Source of the DNA: Mesotaenium endlicherianum | Taxonomy: Eukaryota; Streptophyta; Zygnematophyceae; Zygnematales; Mesotaeniaceae | Assembly (NCBI GenBank): GCA_009602735.1 | Contig: WELA01005691.1 | Coordinates: forward strand, 124,001-188,000 | Direction of reading: 5' to 3' | Length of the DNA: 64,000 bases | In this document: positions 35,641 to 46,549 of the stretch, one piece after another | How the letters are laid out: every line of letters begins with the position of its first letter | Position numbering within the stretch: position 1 is the first letter of the stretch | Translations under genes and position numbers: made by a program | The notes under the pieces: model-generated | The model's database searches: none | What the model was told of the DNA's origin: nothing | The model's input: only the letters and a program-made list of their open reading frames with translations

Positions 35641-36589
35641 ATGTCAACCTTGACATGATTTGAGTGAGCGTTGTGATAAGCAGGGCGGTGTTCTTATCGC
35701 TTTCAAGCTCAAATCCATGTGAGAGGGGTGAGTCACAAATGGACGAGATAGAACAGATGCAAAAGCATCGTCCCAAAGCAATAGAGAAAGGGAAACAATC
35801 CACAAACTCAAATGAGCAACAACATCAACCCGATGTCGAAGAAACATGTCAAATCTGGTCAAAACGTGACCAAATATGGACGACAATGTTATGAATTCAA
35901 AAATTGTGTGCAAGAGTCAATTCCCGTAGATTGACAACAAGTGCGACAATGTCATGGAAAAGAGCCATGGGCAAAAATCCCTTGTGTATATCAAAACACG
36001 CGCATAGCATCCAAGAACACAAGGTGGGTGGGATGGGTGGGGACGAGAAAGAAAGTCCCCAATGGACCCCTTTTGTGTGCAACGGTGCAAATAGGCACCC
36101 TTCACCACAAAAGTCGAAATTGTCTGAAAAAGAAACAAGCGGCGTAGTTAGCAACGGCGAAAAAAGGGTTCAACGGAAAAAAAATCCGACAGCGCCTACT
36201 TGGCCTAAGGGACCGTTGAGGTTGTCGTCGTGGCCAGCGGCAAGAGCGGCAGCAGCGCAGTTGCACCAACAACTGTTGCGTCGGCGCCAGCGTAAGGATT
36301 ATTTTGAAAACCCTAGGAAACGCCGGAAAATGGAGAAAAAATTTCCGTCGAAAGTGGCTACGATAAGCGACCGTAGGTTCAGAGTAGAACTGGGATGGGT
36401 GACCGTCCAGTACGAAGAATTGCCCCAAACAGATTTCTACGATAAGCGACCGTAGCCCAGGGCAGTACTGGAATAGGTGACCTTCCCAATACGAAAAATT
36501 GCCCCAAATATATTTTCCCCAAAATATATTTTAGCCACTAAAAAAAAAAAAAAACTCCTTGGAGAAATCGAGATCGGCTCCGATACCAA
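35641..36589 (-). mobile_element. Family-B leader (5' untranslated region) with embedded 5S-like sequence
   Basis: The region between the primer binding site and the protease/gag frame. Much of it (35,640-36,070) has a diverged relative at 9,790-10,600. It contains two 5S rRNA-like segments on the plus strand (36,361-36,508) followed by a run of about 15 A (36,540-36,554). A plus-strand open frame through 35,904-36,455 is not supported as a gene. Confidence 0.7.
36361..36508 (+). repeat. Two tandem 5S rRNA-like segments (3' half)
   Basis: Each copy (36,361-36,425 and 36,439-36,508, about 78 bp apart) starts ATAAGCGACCGTAG and contains a close match to the 5S rRNA internal control region. Copy 1 has AGAGTAGAACTGGGATGGGT then GACC; copy 2 has AGTACTGGAATAGGTGACC. 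Plant 5S rRNA has GAGTAGTACTAGGATGGGTG then ACC at the same place. The 5' half of 5S is absent, so these are not 5S genes. The A-run at 36,540-36,554 in the same orientation would fit a 5S-derived SINE, though no convincing target duplication was found. Confidence 0.65.
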
Positions 36590-37406
36590 TGTTACGTTTC
36601 TTCTTATTGAGAGGATCTTTCCTCGGTATTCAAGGAATATTTAATTCAAGTGAAAGGAAAATCTGTATAATTGTGCAAATCGACGAATACTCGAAAGAGC
36701 GAAAATGTAAACTAACGTAGAATGTGTGCTTGTGAGAGTTGCACTCACAATGACTCTACAGGCATTTATACCTGCACAACATGAGGCACTGGAGTGCTTC
36801 GAGTCACCACCTAGGGCACTGGTTCATGTTCAACGAAAACGGTCGAAGGGACGTGTCCCACTCGGCCGAATGCTCGAAACGCGCCGTTTGGCGGTTTGGA
36901 GATTTTTCAATGGTTTTCAGAAAACCGGTTCGGGCCTAACGGGCGTTTTCACGTTCTCGCGATTTTTCGAAAAGTCGCGACTGTTCGCGTTGTTACGTTC
37001 ATATTATTACGTTATGAACCCGGAGATATAAATAACTACTTGGCCGACTGGTTTGGGTGTGAACGTTTCGAACGACAAGCCGCGGGTTCGAATCCGCGTC
37101 GACGCAAAGAGACTTCGCAAATTTCGTTTCGTTTGTCTTTATGACGTTGTGTTCGTAACTTGATACGACGTAACTTTGTGAATAATTATGTCGTACTTTT
37201 GCGAAGTAGTCGAGTTACGTTACGACGCTTTTTGCACTAGTATCTCGGTCGTTTCGCTCACCGACCAGGAATTAATCGGCACACACGTGTGGCGAATAAT
37301 TGAATATGATGCAATCATTCATCAAATAATATGATAAATAGTATAACGTACTTTAGGTAATTGGGAAAACGTCCCAAATACGCCTAAAATAGCTCAGATC
37401 GTTGCA
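36590..37406 (-). repeat. Family-B 5' LTR
   Basis: 817 bp, TGTTACG to CGTTGCA. The plus strand carries TGGCCGACTGG (37,041-37,051) and GGTTCGAATCC (37,085-37,095), again 33 nt apart. Confidence 0.88.
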
Positions 37407-38279
37407 GTGAGGTGGCAGCAGTATCTTCCCCTGCAAATCTGCGAGGAAATCATCTTCCTCAGCTCTGTCATTTTGCAGGTCCTTCATGGTGATGGTCATC
37501 CAGCGCCAGTCAGTGGGCTGTAGAAAGAAAGCAGGATTCGTCCTCTTCAAAGTACAGGGGTACCAGTGACCTGAGAATCCAGCTGGCTGGTCTCCCTTGC
37601 CAAGAACTCCCAGCTTCTTCTCTCCACCTCGTTATACATGGCCTTGAACCGGTTGTGAGAAGTGAAATCCTTGAAGTTGTTTGTGTGCATAGGGATCCAT
37701 TTGATGACCTTGTCTATGCCCCAGATCCCAGGCATTGGCACCGTTTGAGATTAACCTATCTGGGCCAATGCGTTGGCCTCCCGGATCGTGTACCCCACCA
37801 TCCTGGAATAGTCATGGTGCGGTAGAAGCCCTGTGCTGACCTTTATGTACTTGTCAAAATTTGGGCTGTCTACCCTTCCCGTTGCAAAGTGTCCCTCTGC
37901 GATTCACATTGGTTCCTCTGGCATATTTGAAGGCATCCTCTAAAAGATTGAAGCCCTTGCCCATCACCGTGTAGCGGTAGCTTTTGATTCTCCTCTCTTT
38001 GTCCTGAGCCTACTGCTTCTGCCTCTCCTCAGCCAACCTTTGTTCCTCCGCCTTCTTGGCTTCGTCTGCATCTTTTTTGTTCTGCTCCTCCTGTCTCAGC
38101 CTGGCCTGTTCTTCCTCCTCCTTCCTCTTCTGAGCCTCCCGCTGTAGTCGAAGTTGCTCTGATTCTCGAGAGGAGATGGAGAATGATTCGATGTCGCCAT
38201 GGAACTCCTTGTACTCCGCCAGTGCCTCATCCGCCCTTCTTTTCCTCTTGAGTTCAGACAATTGAGCCATCTTGCTCAT
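37407..38279 (-). mobile_element. Extra ORF of the C-like Ty3 element (coiled-coil start)
   Basis: Located downstream of the chromodomain, where env-like genes of some plant Ty3 and Copia elements lie. The N-terminal part (38,010-38,279) begins MSKMAQLSELKRKRRADEAL and continues as a long Glu/Arg/Gln-rich stretch with heptad-like spacing, expected to be a coiled coil. Further on there is a less charged segment (FNLLEDAFKYARGTN, about 37,930) and a W-rich block (WRWMTITMKDLQND, about 37,480). No signal peptide or membrane segment was seen, so nothing specifically supports an envelope. The family is not recognised. Decayed. Confidence 0.55.
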
Positions 38280-38604
38280 TCATACCACAATGGAGTTAGT
38301 GTAGTTATGATATCATGCACAAGATTGAGTACCTTGACAGGGAAGAACGTAGTAGAGGGAGTTAGAGCATGCAATACCTAGTGTAAGTTAATTGACAGTG
38401 CGAGTGTGCTTGAGAGTGTAGTGAGTGTGAGCGCAATTGAGGGTCAAGGATGAGCATGCAATCGGCAATCGACTAGTTCCCGAGATGTTTATCCCACTTC
38501 CTTCAACTTAATGATTAAGGTGGGTTGCCTGTTTCAACTGTCACTGGGCTGCCAGTCACAACTGACACTTATTGTCAATTACTGTCTCTAACTGTCACCA
38601 ACTG
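38280..38604. other. Spacer between chromodomain and extra ORF
   Basis: Contains several TGACAGT/ACTGTCA direct and inverted words around 38,385-38,610. No gene is seen. Confidence 0.4.
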
Positions 38605-39556
38605 TCACTTTAGGCCACGTTTGGCCACGTTTCGCCTCCAACTTAAATGGAGACAGTACCTCTTGTCACCTTCCCATGTCAACTGAAGTAACAATTGGGG
38701 AGGTGTCCCTAGTAGGGGAGGTGTCCCAGCCTCCCAAAGGTAGAAACATTTCAACGCCCCTTTGGCATTGGTCAAATGGTCCTTCAATTCCCAGGTGCCG
38801 CCACAGGCATCGTAACCCTTGACCAGATATTTCATGACATATTTAGATGATCAACGGACAGAGCGAGCTTCTAAAACCTCATCAACCTCATATTCCTCAG
38901 GGTCACCTTCCCGGACAGCGGGGACGAGGCCCGGTTGGACAGGCAACTGACCTGTGAACAGTGCGTCACCTTTGATGTACGCTTCCAGGAATGAGACATT
39001 AAAGACTGGGGGACCCTTGTTTTCCGCTGACATGTTCAGTTTGTAAGCATTCTGACCGACACGGCGCACCACTGAATATGGATCGACCCACACCGGACCA
39101 AGCTGTTTCTTGACCACACCAGGCAAGTACAGATGTTGAGAATGCGATTTGACCAAATCCTCCTTTGAAAATGTCGGCTCCCGACAATGTTGATTAGCGT
39201 ATTTTTTTTGATTTTCCTGGGCTTTGTGCAGATTGTGTTCGAGTTCTAACAGTGTGTCAGCAAAATCCTGAGTAAAGTGGAGAGAAACCGGGTTGTTAAT
39301 CCCCTCACGATGAGTTAAAGACTCCCCTAGTATATCTGAAAGGGACTTAGGAACTTTACCCGAACTGAGTTCGAATGGAGTCTTTCCCGTTGACGCGAGC
39401 ACCGCGCTGTTGACCGCAAATTGAATTTGAGGCAACAGGTTATTCCAATTATCTTACTTTTGGTCAACATATGCTCTCAGCACCTCTTGCAGAATTTGGT
39501 TAGTTCTTTCAGTTTGCCCATCAGTTCGAGGGTGGTTTGCTGGGAGGAGCAGCTGT
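38605..39556 (-). mobile_element. Integrase C-terminus and chromodomain-like segment of the C-like element
   Basis: Minus-strand sequence includes QFAVNSAVLASTGKTPFEL (integrase core end, same block as family C at about 22,370), FSKEDLV, LGPVWVDPYSVVRRVGQNAY (GPF/Y-like motif) and NVSFLEAYI. Next comes a segment resembling a chromodomain (KYLVKGYDACGGTWELKDHL, about 38,780-38,835). Broken fossil. Confidence 0.75.
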
Positions 39557-41075
39557 TGTAGCGTTTCTGCTTTTCGAGAGCATCTTTCCTCGGTATTCGA
39601 GGATTATTTAAATGAAGTGGAAAGAAAACCTTGTGCAAATTGACAAATCCTTGAGAAAGCGAAAATGAAAACTAACGTAGAATGTGTGCTTGTGAGAGTT
39701 GCACTCACGATGGCTCTGCAGGTATTTATACCTGCACGACGTGAGGCGCTGAAGAACTTCGTGTCACCACCTAGGGCACTGGTTGTTGTCAACGAAAACA
39801 AGCAAAGGGGTACGACCCATTTCGACTGAATGCTCGAAATGCGTCGTTTGACTGTTTGGAGACTTTTCGACAGTTTCCAAAACACCGTTTCGTGCCAAAC
39901 GGGCGTTTTTGCGTTCTTGCAACTTTCCGAAAAGTCGCGACTGTTTGCGGAGTCGCGTACAAATGCTTTTTGTCATGAATCGGTAGTATTAAAAACTCCT
40001 TCGCCAATCGGTTCGGTGTGAACTTTTCAAACAATAGGTCGCGGGTTTGAATCTGCTCGGATGCAAAGTCGCTTTGCAGATTATGTGTCGTTTGACTTTT
40101 ACGACTGTTTGTTTGTATTAAAGACTGGCCGTAAATCCAAAATTCGTGACTGTGCATTATCCGAAATAATGATGATCAAAATAACTTAATCAAACAATGA
40201 ATAAATAAGTTATTATCTCATAGTTAATCAAAATAACTTTGTGAATAATTATGTTGTACTTCTGCGAAGTAGTCAAATTACGTTACGACCCTTTTTGCAA
40301 TGGTATCACGGTCATTTTGCCAATCGACCGGGAATTGATCGGCACACGCATGTGGCGAACTATTCAGTGTGATGCAATCATTTAGCAAATAATGTATGAT
40401 AAATAGTATAACGTATTTTAGGTGAACGGGAAAACGTCCCAAATACACCTAAGAAGCTCAGATCGTTACACTCCTCTCCCCTTCGAAGAACTTAATGTCC
40501 TCGTTAAGCGTCATTCTTTCAAGTTTGAATGTGCTAATACTAGCCTTGAGTAGCGGAAAACACTGGTGAGAGATTGGACTATGCATCATCAGAGTGACAA
40601 AAAAGAGCAATTATTTGGCCGCGTCTCTTTTGCGTTTGTTCCATGGCTTACGAAGAGCGCTTGGTAGCACACTTGCCTTGGCGCAGAGCTTCTGAGCAGA
40701 AGCCCATCGTAACCAATAGTGTTGAACCAGGTCCTTACAATTAAGTAAGATTTCGTCCTGAGGGTCGTACGAGTTCCAACTGGAATCGTAATCAAGCCAT
40801 TTGATCAAAAGTGTGCTTGCGGTTGATAGCGGCCATCGGACCTAAACAGCTTCAGTGAACTGACATGACATGGAACACAGGATGCGTTCGCCCCATGCAT
40901 TTAGGCAAATCTAGTCGGTATGCAACAAGTCCAACCTTTGCGATAACGATAAAAGGGCCTACCCAGCAAGGCAAAAGCTTGCGCTTTCCTGGGTGCATTG
41001 GAGATTTTTAGTTTGCAAAAGTACTTTGTTGCCAACTTGAAAACTTAACTCAGTCCTGTGCGTGTCAGCTGTAGT
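39557..41075 (-). mobile_element. Family-B element, 3' fragment (LTR plus end of pol)
   Basis: A family-B LTR (39,557-40,470, 914 bp, TGTAGCG to CGTTACA) is followed by the polypurine tract and by the chromodomain end (MIKWLDYDSSWNSYDP, about 40,770-40,808) and integrase tail up to about 41,075. Only the 3' end is present. It is more diverged than the copy at 30,497; its A and B box-like motifs (about 39,996 and 40,041) are decayed. Confidence 0.82.
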
Positions 41076-41229
41076 AGTTGGCAGCTGTAGTAGTTGAAAT
41101 TGCAATGTTACCTCGTCAACCACTTCCTGCGTAATTTGCGATGACTGGACGCGTTTCCGTTATTTGTTCGGTTAGTCTTTCAGAGTCCACGAGTTTTTTA
41201 CTACGCACATGCGCGACCAGTTTACATGT

Positions 41230-41339
41230 CGGTTTTTGCACCGACACACGTGTTTAGGTCGTAATACGTGCACCTGCGACGTAATACGCGTGTACGTCTA
41301 CATTTTACATATAAGACAAAAACGTATTCCATAACTAGG
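41230..41339. mobile_element. hAT-type MITE right end
   Basis: Ends CGTATTCCATAACTAGG at 41,339, the same terminus as MITE copies 1 and 2, with CGTATT/AATACG-rich sequence just inside. No left end was found, so the size is unknown. Confidence 0.5.
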
Positions 41340-42455
41340 GTGAAGGGTCATTCGTTGGTAGATTTGATGCACGGAGAGATGGCTTGTCATAGCGATCAAG
41401 GTGGGACCTTTGCGAGGGCCGTGGTGCCTCGTGGGGAAATGAGTGGCTGCCAGAGGTGAGGGTCAAAAGATAACTGTCATGGTATGCAAATACCTCGCAA
41501 TAAAATAATGAGAGCGATGCGATTCTAGTTGTATTGGATAGCTTGCTTTATTATCTACATATCTTTAACTTGCACTTCTATAAAAGAGTAGTCAACCTAT
41601 ATGAAAGTCGCAATGGATGGCGGTTTTGATTGACCTAGGGTCAATGCTTACGCACTGAAAAGTTGATCTACACACTTGAAGGTTGATCAGTTGTAGGGTC
41701 TACTAGCTAGTAAACGATGACACCGGATCAACCTTAAGCGCCAAGGTCTACAAACACTTTGGGTCGAAGAAAATGACCTTTAAAAAAAGATGGCCAAGGC
41801 TCCACAGCTTTTAGACACGCACTTTTATGAGAGGGCGAAGTTTTTCGAACTCCCATCACGAACATGGTTTGTAATATTGTAGGTAGAACATTTGCTGAGC
41901 TTAAAGAGAATGATATTGGATGGTACCTAACAATATCTCTTGCCAAATGAAAGATAGGAAATATTGCTAGATAATCGCTCCATGATGCCATTTGGAGTGA
42001 GGTAGACAGCACTATTTTGTTGTTGTAATGAACAATGTACTACCATACACGAGCTTAAATAAGCTGCCAAACTCTTGATGTATAACAACCTTACACAAGT
42101 CCACATGAGTCTTGCATCTACCGCGTTTGCACTTGGAATGCCTAGAAGAAGGCATTTTAGATGGACACTATAAAGCTTCAAAGGGCGTCAAACATGAAAA
42201 CATGCTATCAATTTCACTTGGCATTTAGAATGAATAGAAAACAACACAAATCACACGTTGAAAGTGCAGCTTACCCCCTCAATGCATTCCAATTAAACAA
42301 CCCTAAAACACAAAAAACAATCTTTGAATTGGAAAGTGTGCGCAACACACGCCACATCTTTTCTTGTGAAGCACACGACAATTGAGGCAAGTAATGAAGA
42401 AACAACACAACTATTGCAATTAGAATCAATTGTGGATGAGCAAAGAGAATGTGCA
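41340..42455. other. Region 3' of the phosphatase gene
   Basis: No gene was recognised. Minus-strand frames at 41,734-42,181 have no known family. The part next to 42,456 is presumably the 3' UTR of the minus-strand phosphatase gene; no clear AATAAA was seen close by. Confidence 0.4.
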
Positions 42456-45400
42456 CTAGATCCCTAGCCAATGGAATAATCTTGGACACACTTCCACAAC
42501 TGCCCACCCTAGCGCTATATAGGACAGAAATTGAATAGCAATATCTACATCATATTTCAGAGGCGTAGAATGCTGAGGACGACGAGCTGCAAGCTCTTCC
42601 AAGAAAGTTAAATTGCTCCCTTCCTTAATTGCAACAGCCAATTGTTGTTGGGAGTCCTCTGAATAACTATTCTGTAGACAGAAAGGTCTATCAGGGGCAA
42701 GCGCATCTGTACCATCTTCAAATCTGCGAAGTCCACCATCTGACCTTTTCTTCATGGTCACAACCTCATGCCCCCACCTGCAATGATCAGGCATGTCTTT
42801 CTTCCCAAGTAATAATGTATTATTGTCACTACTTGACCTCAGAGACGAGATGTCAACATAGCTTGGAGTCAAAGAGGACACATAGGAAGTCGATGTGACG
42901 GGCACACCAAGTAAGGCACATATCACAGGCACCGTATGAATGGCTGTGGCTTTACTCACAGCCTTGCTCAATAGTATGATTGGGTAGCCAACGGCCAACC
43001 GCTTCAGCAGAGAGAAAACACTGCGGAGTGTGATGAAGCTCAGCACAGGCCTGGAATTGTGATCGAACAAAAGGTTGGTGCGGTGAATGCCCACCAGCTG
43101 GACCCATACCACAAGCCAACCCAATTGGACTTCATCAGCAATTTCTGTCAGCAACTTCATAACATTGATGATCTGAATTGTTCTGCAGCAAGCCAAGAAA
43201 TCTTGACATCCAATACTTGAACATCTCCCTTGAGGTCAAATGCTATTGATCGAGAAGGAGATGCAAAAAGCATGCATGAACAGCATTACACAAAGCATTA
43301 AGGAACTGAACTCATCCCAAAGCTTGAGCTGAGTTACAATTCCTCTGAGCCGACAATAATTCATATTTGTACGGCTTAGAAATGCACCGCACGTGCAAAC
43401 AAGAGGACCTGGCCAGGGGATAGGTCAGAAACTCACGAGTCCGAGCACAACGCCGTTGAAGGCAGTGTGGTACTGGTAGCTAGGCGTTCTGTACTCGGGC
43501 ACTGGATATGCATGCAGCAACAGCACTGCCAGGCACGTCTGGAATACCTCCACTGTGCACATTCGCGCAAGAAGTAATTAATGAGCTTATCAGGCAGGAG
43601 GGCTCCGTATTTATGGGTAACATGTACTATGCATCACGGCCCATTCTGCAAGTCGCGAAAAAGAAAGAACAGAGGCAGTCAAACTTAGTTTTCCTCGCCC
43701 ACCGCATTGCCTCACTTCAAAGTTTGGAAAAACGCTTTCTGCCTGCATTGGATCCGCCATACATCAAACAACGATGAACTGTGCAATAAATACTGCACCA
43801 ATCTCCTCATGCAAGAAGTAGCTATGAGCAGCGAGCTTCAAGACAGTCAGGGAATGAAATATACAGTTTTCGTAGTGTATGATGAACTCATCAACAGAGT
43901 CCTGGATAAGCCGCCAGAGGAGGGGTACAATGATTCCTAGAACTGCCCCGGCTACAACATCCACAAGGGAATGCATTCCCAAGTACAGTCTACCTGCCCA
44001 CCACACCCAAACCCAACACAATACTACAGCAATGCCATTGCAGGGTAACAATAGCAAAGACTAACACAAAAGTGACTACTGGCACCTTTGACCCCGCAGT
44101 CTTTAGAAAATCCATCCAAACTTACAAGCAAGTGCTGTGTAACTAAGGGGTCAAAAGCACAAACAAAAATTCGCAACAGATGCTTGACCCGTCGTGGTAC
44201 CTATTTACAAAATTAGAGTCCCGAACTTATAAATTAAACCCTCCATTCATCTTCAAGCCTGGGCCTGCAAATGCAGCAGTTGTATTTATTCAAGTCAAGA
44301 CCTTTGAGATGACACAAATGTCTGCGTCCTGGCAGGAACGAAAAGAAGCAAGAGATGACCTGGTCAAAAAACACAACTGAATAACTGCCACCATTGAAAC
44401 AAGAAAGGGCACGCTCCGCCGGGCCCTGTGGCTCACGTGGTGCCCACAGATGACAACGTTACACTCTGCATGACATAACCAGCCTTGATAAGATAATGTG
44501 CAAACAAGAAGGCATTGCATGACTACATGGGGCTCAGAGAGCAGCCTGGGTAGTGAAGTCCTCACCAACTACGATGACAAATACGAAGGGGGCCAAACCA
44601 GCAGACACGCAGGCTGTTGTCAAACTTGAGGCGCCAGTATCTGCCAAGTACATGACCAAATACCTGTTCACACGTGCCCATCCACGACCACCAAGCAAGG
44701 CTCACATGAAAGGGTGCATGGCCAACAGATGCTGCGCACAAAGAGCCACATCATGAGACCCTCTGGAGATCTAGACATAGTGGCGCCACTAATAAGAAAG
44801 CACATTCTGGTTGAAAAGACCCCACACACAGTGTATACAACTTAATGTCGCAAGTGCTGTTTTTCCCCCTAAGGTTGACCAACCAGGCGGTGCGCTCCAT
44901 TCTAGTCCAAATAACAACCCCATGTTGTCATGCGAATCCAGCAGAAAGTAGGACAGAGATGGCTTGCATACTTACAGAGACATGCAGACTGTGTTCATGG
45001 TGTGCGATGAAGGCAAGCCATACTCAAAGCTGCACTCTCTTTCTCCTTGTGTAGCCATTACTCTCCTGACAGGGGGTGACGGTGGCCTGGGAGCAGACAC
45101 TGTGTCCTGTGCATAATCTCCCCCAAGATACAACTTCCCCATGACAGAGGTGACAACACTGGGTAACGTTGACAAATGTGACAGCTCACACACCACTTCT
45201 ACCCTGACCGCTGGGCAATGGGCAGATTCGAAGTCACTAATGCCAAAGTAAACAGCATCTCATTTGGGAATATTTGGCAGCAAAATTAGCACCAGATGAA
45301 GGGTCATCACATATTTGAACAGTGCGCATGGCAGACACTTCATCCTCAGCACGACTCACCATGCCAATGCCCAAACGAATATCTTTGACTTAGTATCACA

Positions 45401-46549
45401 TTCAAAATCAATCAACCTCCCAGAGGAAGTTCACAAGTTGTACCTTGAGAGAGTTGCCAATGTATATACACAATGCCATGAGCATTGTCATGTGCCTCGC
45501 AAGTCGATTGTGCCCGGCCTGGAAGGAGTAACACTCAAGCAATTCGTCAACTCAGCTCCTACTCACAAATAGAAATGGACTGTTCAGAAACTAAGCTCTG
45601 CAAGTGCGAAATTGCTCTTTTCAGCTATCTCATGGTTACAGTGACCCTGGTGTTTGTTGGTGGACAAAAAACCAACAATGACACATAATAGTTGACAGAC
45701 ACCGAACATCAATTGCACTAACGAAATGAAAGTACCTGTTATACACACCAACCTAAAAAGGTGAAGCACACGTTTATCAGGCCTCCTGGTTATGAAGTCT
45801 ACGCTACGAGAGCATGCTTAGGCTACTTGACTCCATTCTAAGACTATGTATTTTGTTTCACTAAATTGTGCTGCTTACCCAAAACAGTAATGGGAGAAGT
45901 GCAGTGTAGAATTCAATAGAAACGATTCCCGCAGCAGCGGAGAGGACAAGATCCAGCCATGGATGACGATACTTCTGCTTACAGACACACATCACAGCAA
46001 GAACCTGTCAGTTACAAAGGCTGAACTTATGATGGTTAGACTTCACGGTATCAAGCTTGTGGGCTACACATACAACCTTCCACTTGGAAGATAGACCTCT
46101 ACAAAGGCCTCCAGCACAACCAACGACAGGAAAATCTGCCACCGTTCAAGTCTCAAAGCGAAAGCATTTGGGCCAAAATCCAGAATAGTGAGGCTGAAAC
46201 ATGCACCGGAACAAGAAGGAACATTGATCATAATAGATGTTTAACCAAAGATGACCTGTGGCCATTCCACAAGGCATATGAAACTATTGGAGAGGACGCG
46301 CTCATTTTGCCGGCATCGACTTCAGGCATGCCTTGGCATTGCCGCCATAAGTCAAACCCGTCAGTGGATTCCTGCATTCGTCATTGATATGCTAAAACTC
46401 ACTTGGATGAACAGCACAAAAGGGACACCATCTTCGACATAGCTTGCAACTAAAGGTTGAAGACGACAACGGACAAAGCTAGTCAGCTTAAGTGATCTAG
46501 CCACGAAGAGCCAAGCCCCAAGAGCTGCAATGGCTGCAAAATCCCACAT
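42456..46549 (-). CDS. LPPD: Lipid phosphate phosphatase delta-type / sphingoid-base-1-phosphate phosphatase, eight exons
   Basis: Predicted to remove phosphate from long-chain-base 1-phosphates in the ER membrane, as plant LPP-delta/SPP1 proteins do. Exons on the minus strand: 46,403-46,549, 45,879-45,974, 45,444-45,518, 44,976-45,106, 44,566-44,663, 43,865-43,993, 43,437-43,552 and 42,456-43,097. All junctions are GT-AG and the frame is continuous for 477 residues plus stop. PAP2 motifs are complete: C1 KDTVSAPRP (residues 106-114, across an exon junction), C2 PSSH (138-141, catalytic His141), C3 R184-x5-H190-x3-D194. Hydrophobic segments fit a multi-pass protein; KYRHPWLD near the N-terminus and YQYHTAFNGVVLG are family blocks. 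The start is the first ATG in exon 1. It is longer than Arabidopsis LPPD (about 410 residues) because of a Ser-rich, charged insert at roughly residues 350-435 before the conserved C-terminal YDVDIAIQFLSYIALGWAVV. Exon joins were made by eye but agree throughout with the family. Confidence 0.93.

Larger units (their letters stand above)
30497..37406 (-). mobile_element. Ty3/gypsy chromovirus, family B, nearly whole, 6.9 kb
   Basis: LTRs at 30,497-31,389 and 36,590-37,406 enclose a minus-strand coding region, and the pentamer GTGAG flanks both ends exactly (30,492-30,496 and 37,407-37,411). A TGGTATCGGAGCC primer site lies next to the right LTR and a polypurine tract (CTCCTCCCCCC on plus) next to the left LTR. 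Parts in order: leader (about 35,640-36,570), gag/protease (about 34,920-35,620), RT-RNase H (about 33,460-34,880), integrase (about 31,840-33,450) and chromodomain (about 31,530-31,820). The LTRs differ by roughly a few percent by eye plus length differences, so it is moderately young. It has only a handful of breaks. Confidence 0.92.
29583..39556 (-). mobile_element. C-like Ty3 element with an extra 3' ORF, interrupted by element B
   Basis: On the minus strand this reads: integrase C-terminal part and chromodomain-like segment (about 38,605-39,550), an additional frame (37,407-38,279 continuing beyond the insertion at about 29,760-30,496), a purine-rich tract and a family-C-type LTR end (29,428-29,582). 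Element B (30,497-37,406) is inserted in it with a GTGAG target duplication. Its 5' half is missing, replaced on the right by another family-B fragment at 39,557. Broken fossil. Confidence 0.65.

Noticed and set aside
35904-36455. A 183-codon plus-strand ORF
   Set aside because: It crosses the family-B leader and the 5S-like segments on the strand opposite to the element; no protein family was recognised.
36361-36508. Functional 5S rRNA gene
   Set aside because: Only the 3' half is present in each copy, with many differences and no T-run terminator at the expected place.
37407-38279. Viral envelope gene
   Set aside because: The position fits, but there is no signal peptide, membrane anchor or cleavage site; it is reported only as an unknown extra ORF.
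42629-45688. Plus-strand ORFs across the phosphatase gene
   Set aside because: They are antisense shadows or intron readings; only the minus-strand exons match a family and keep splice phase.
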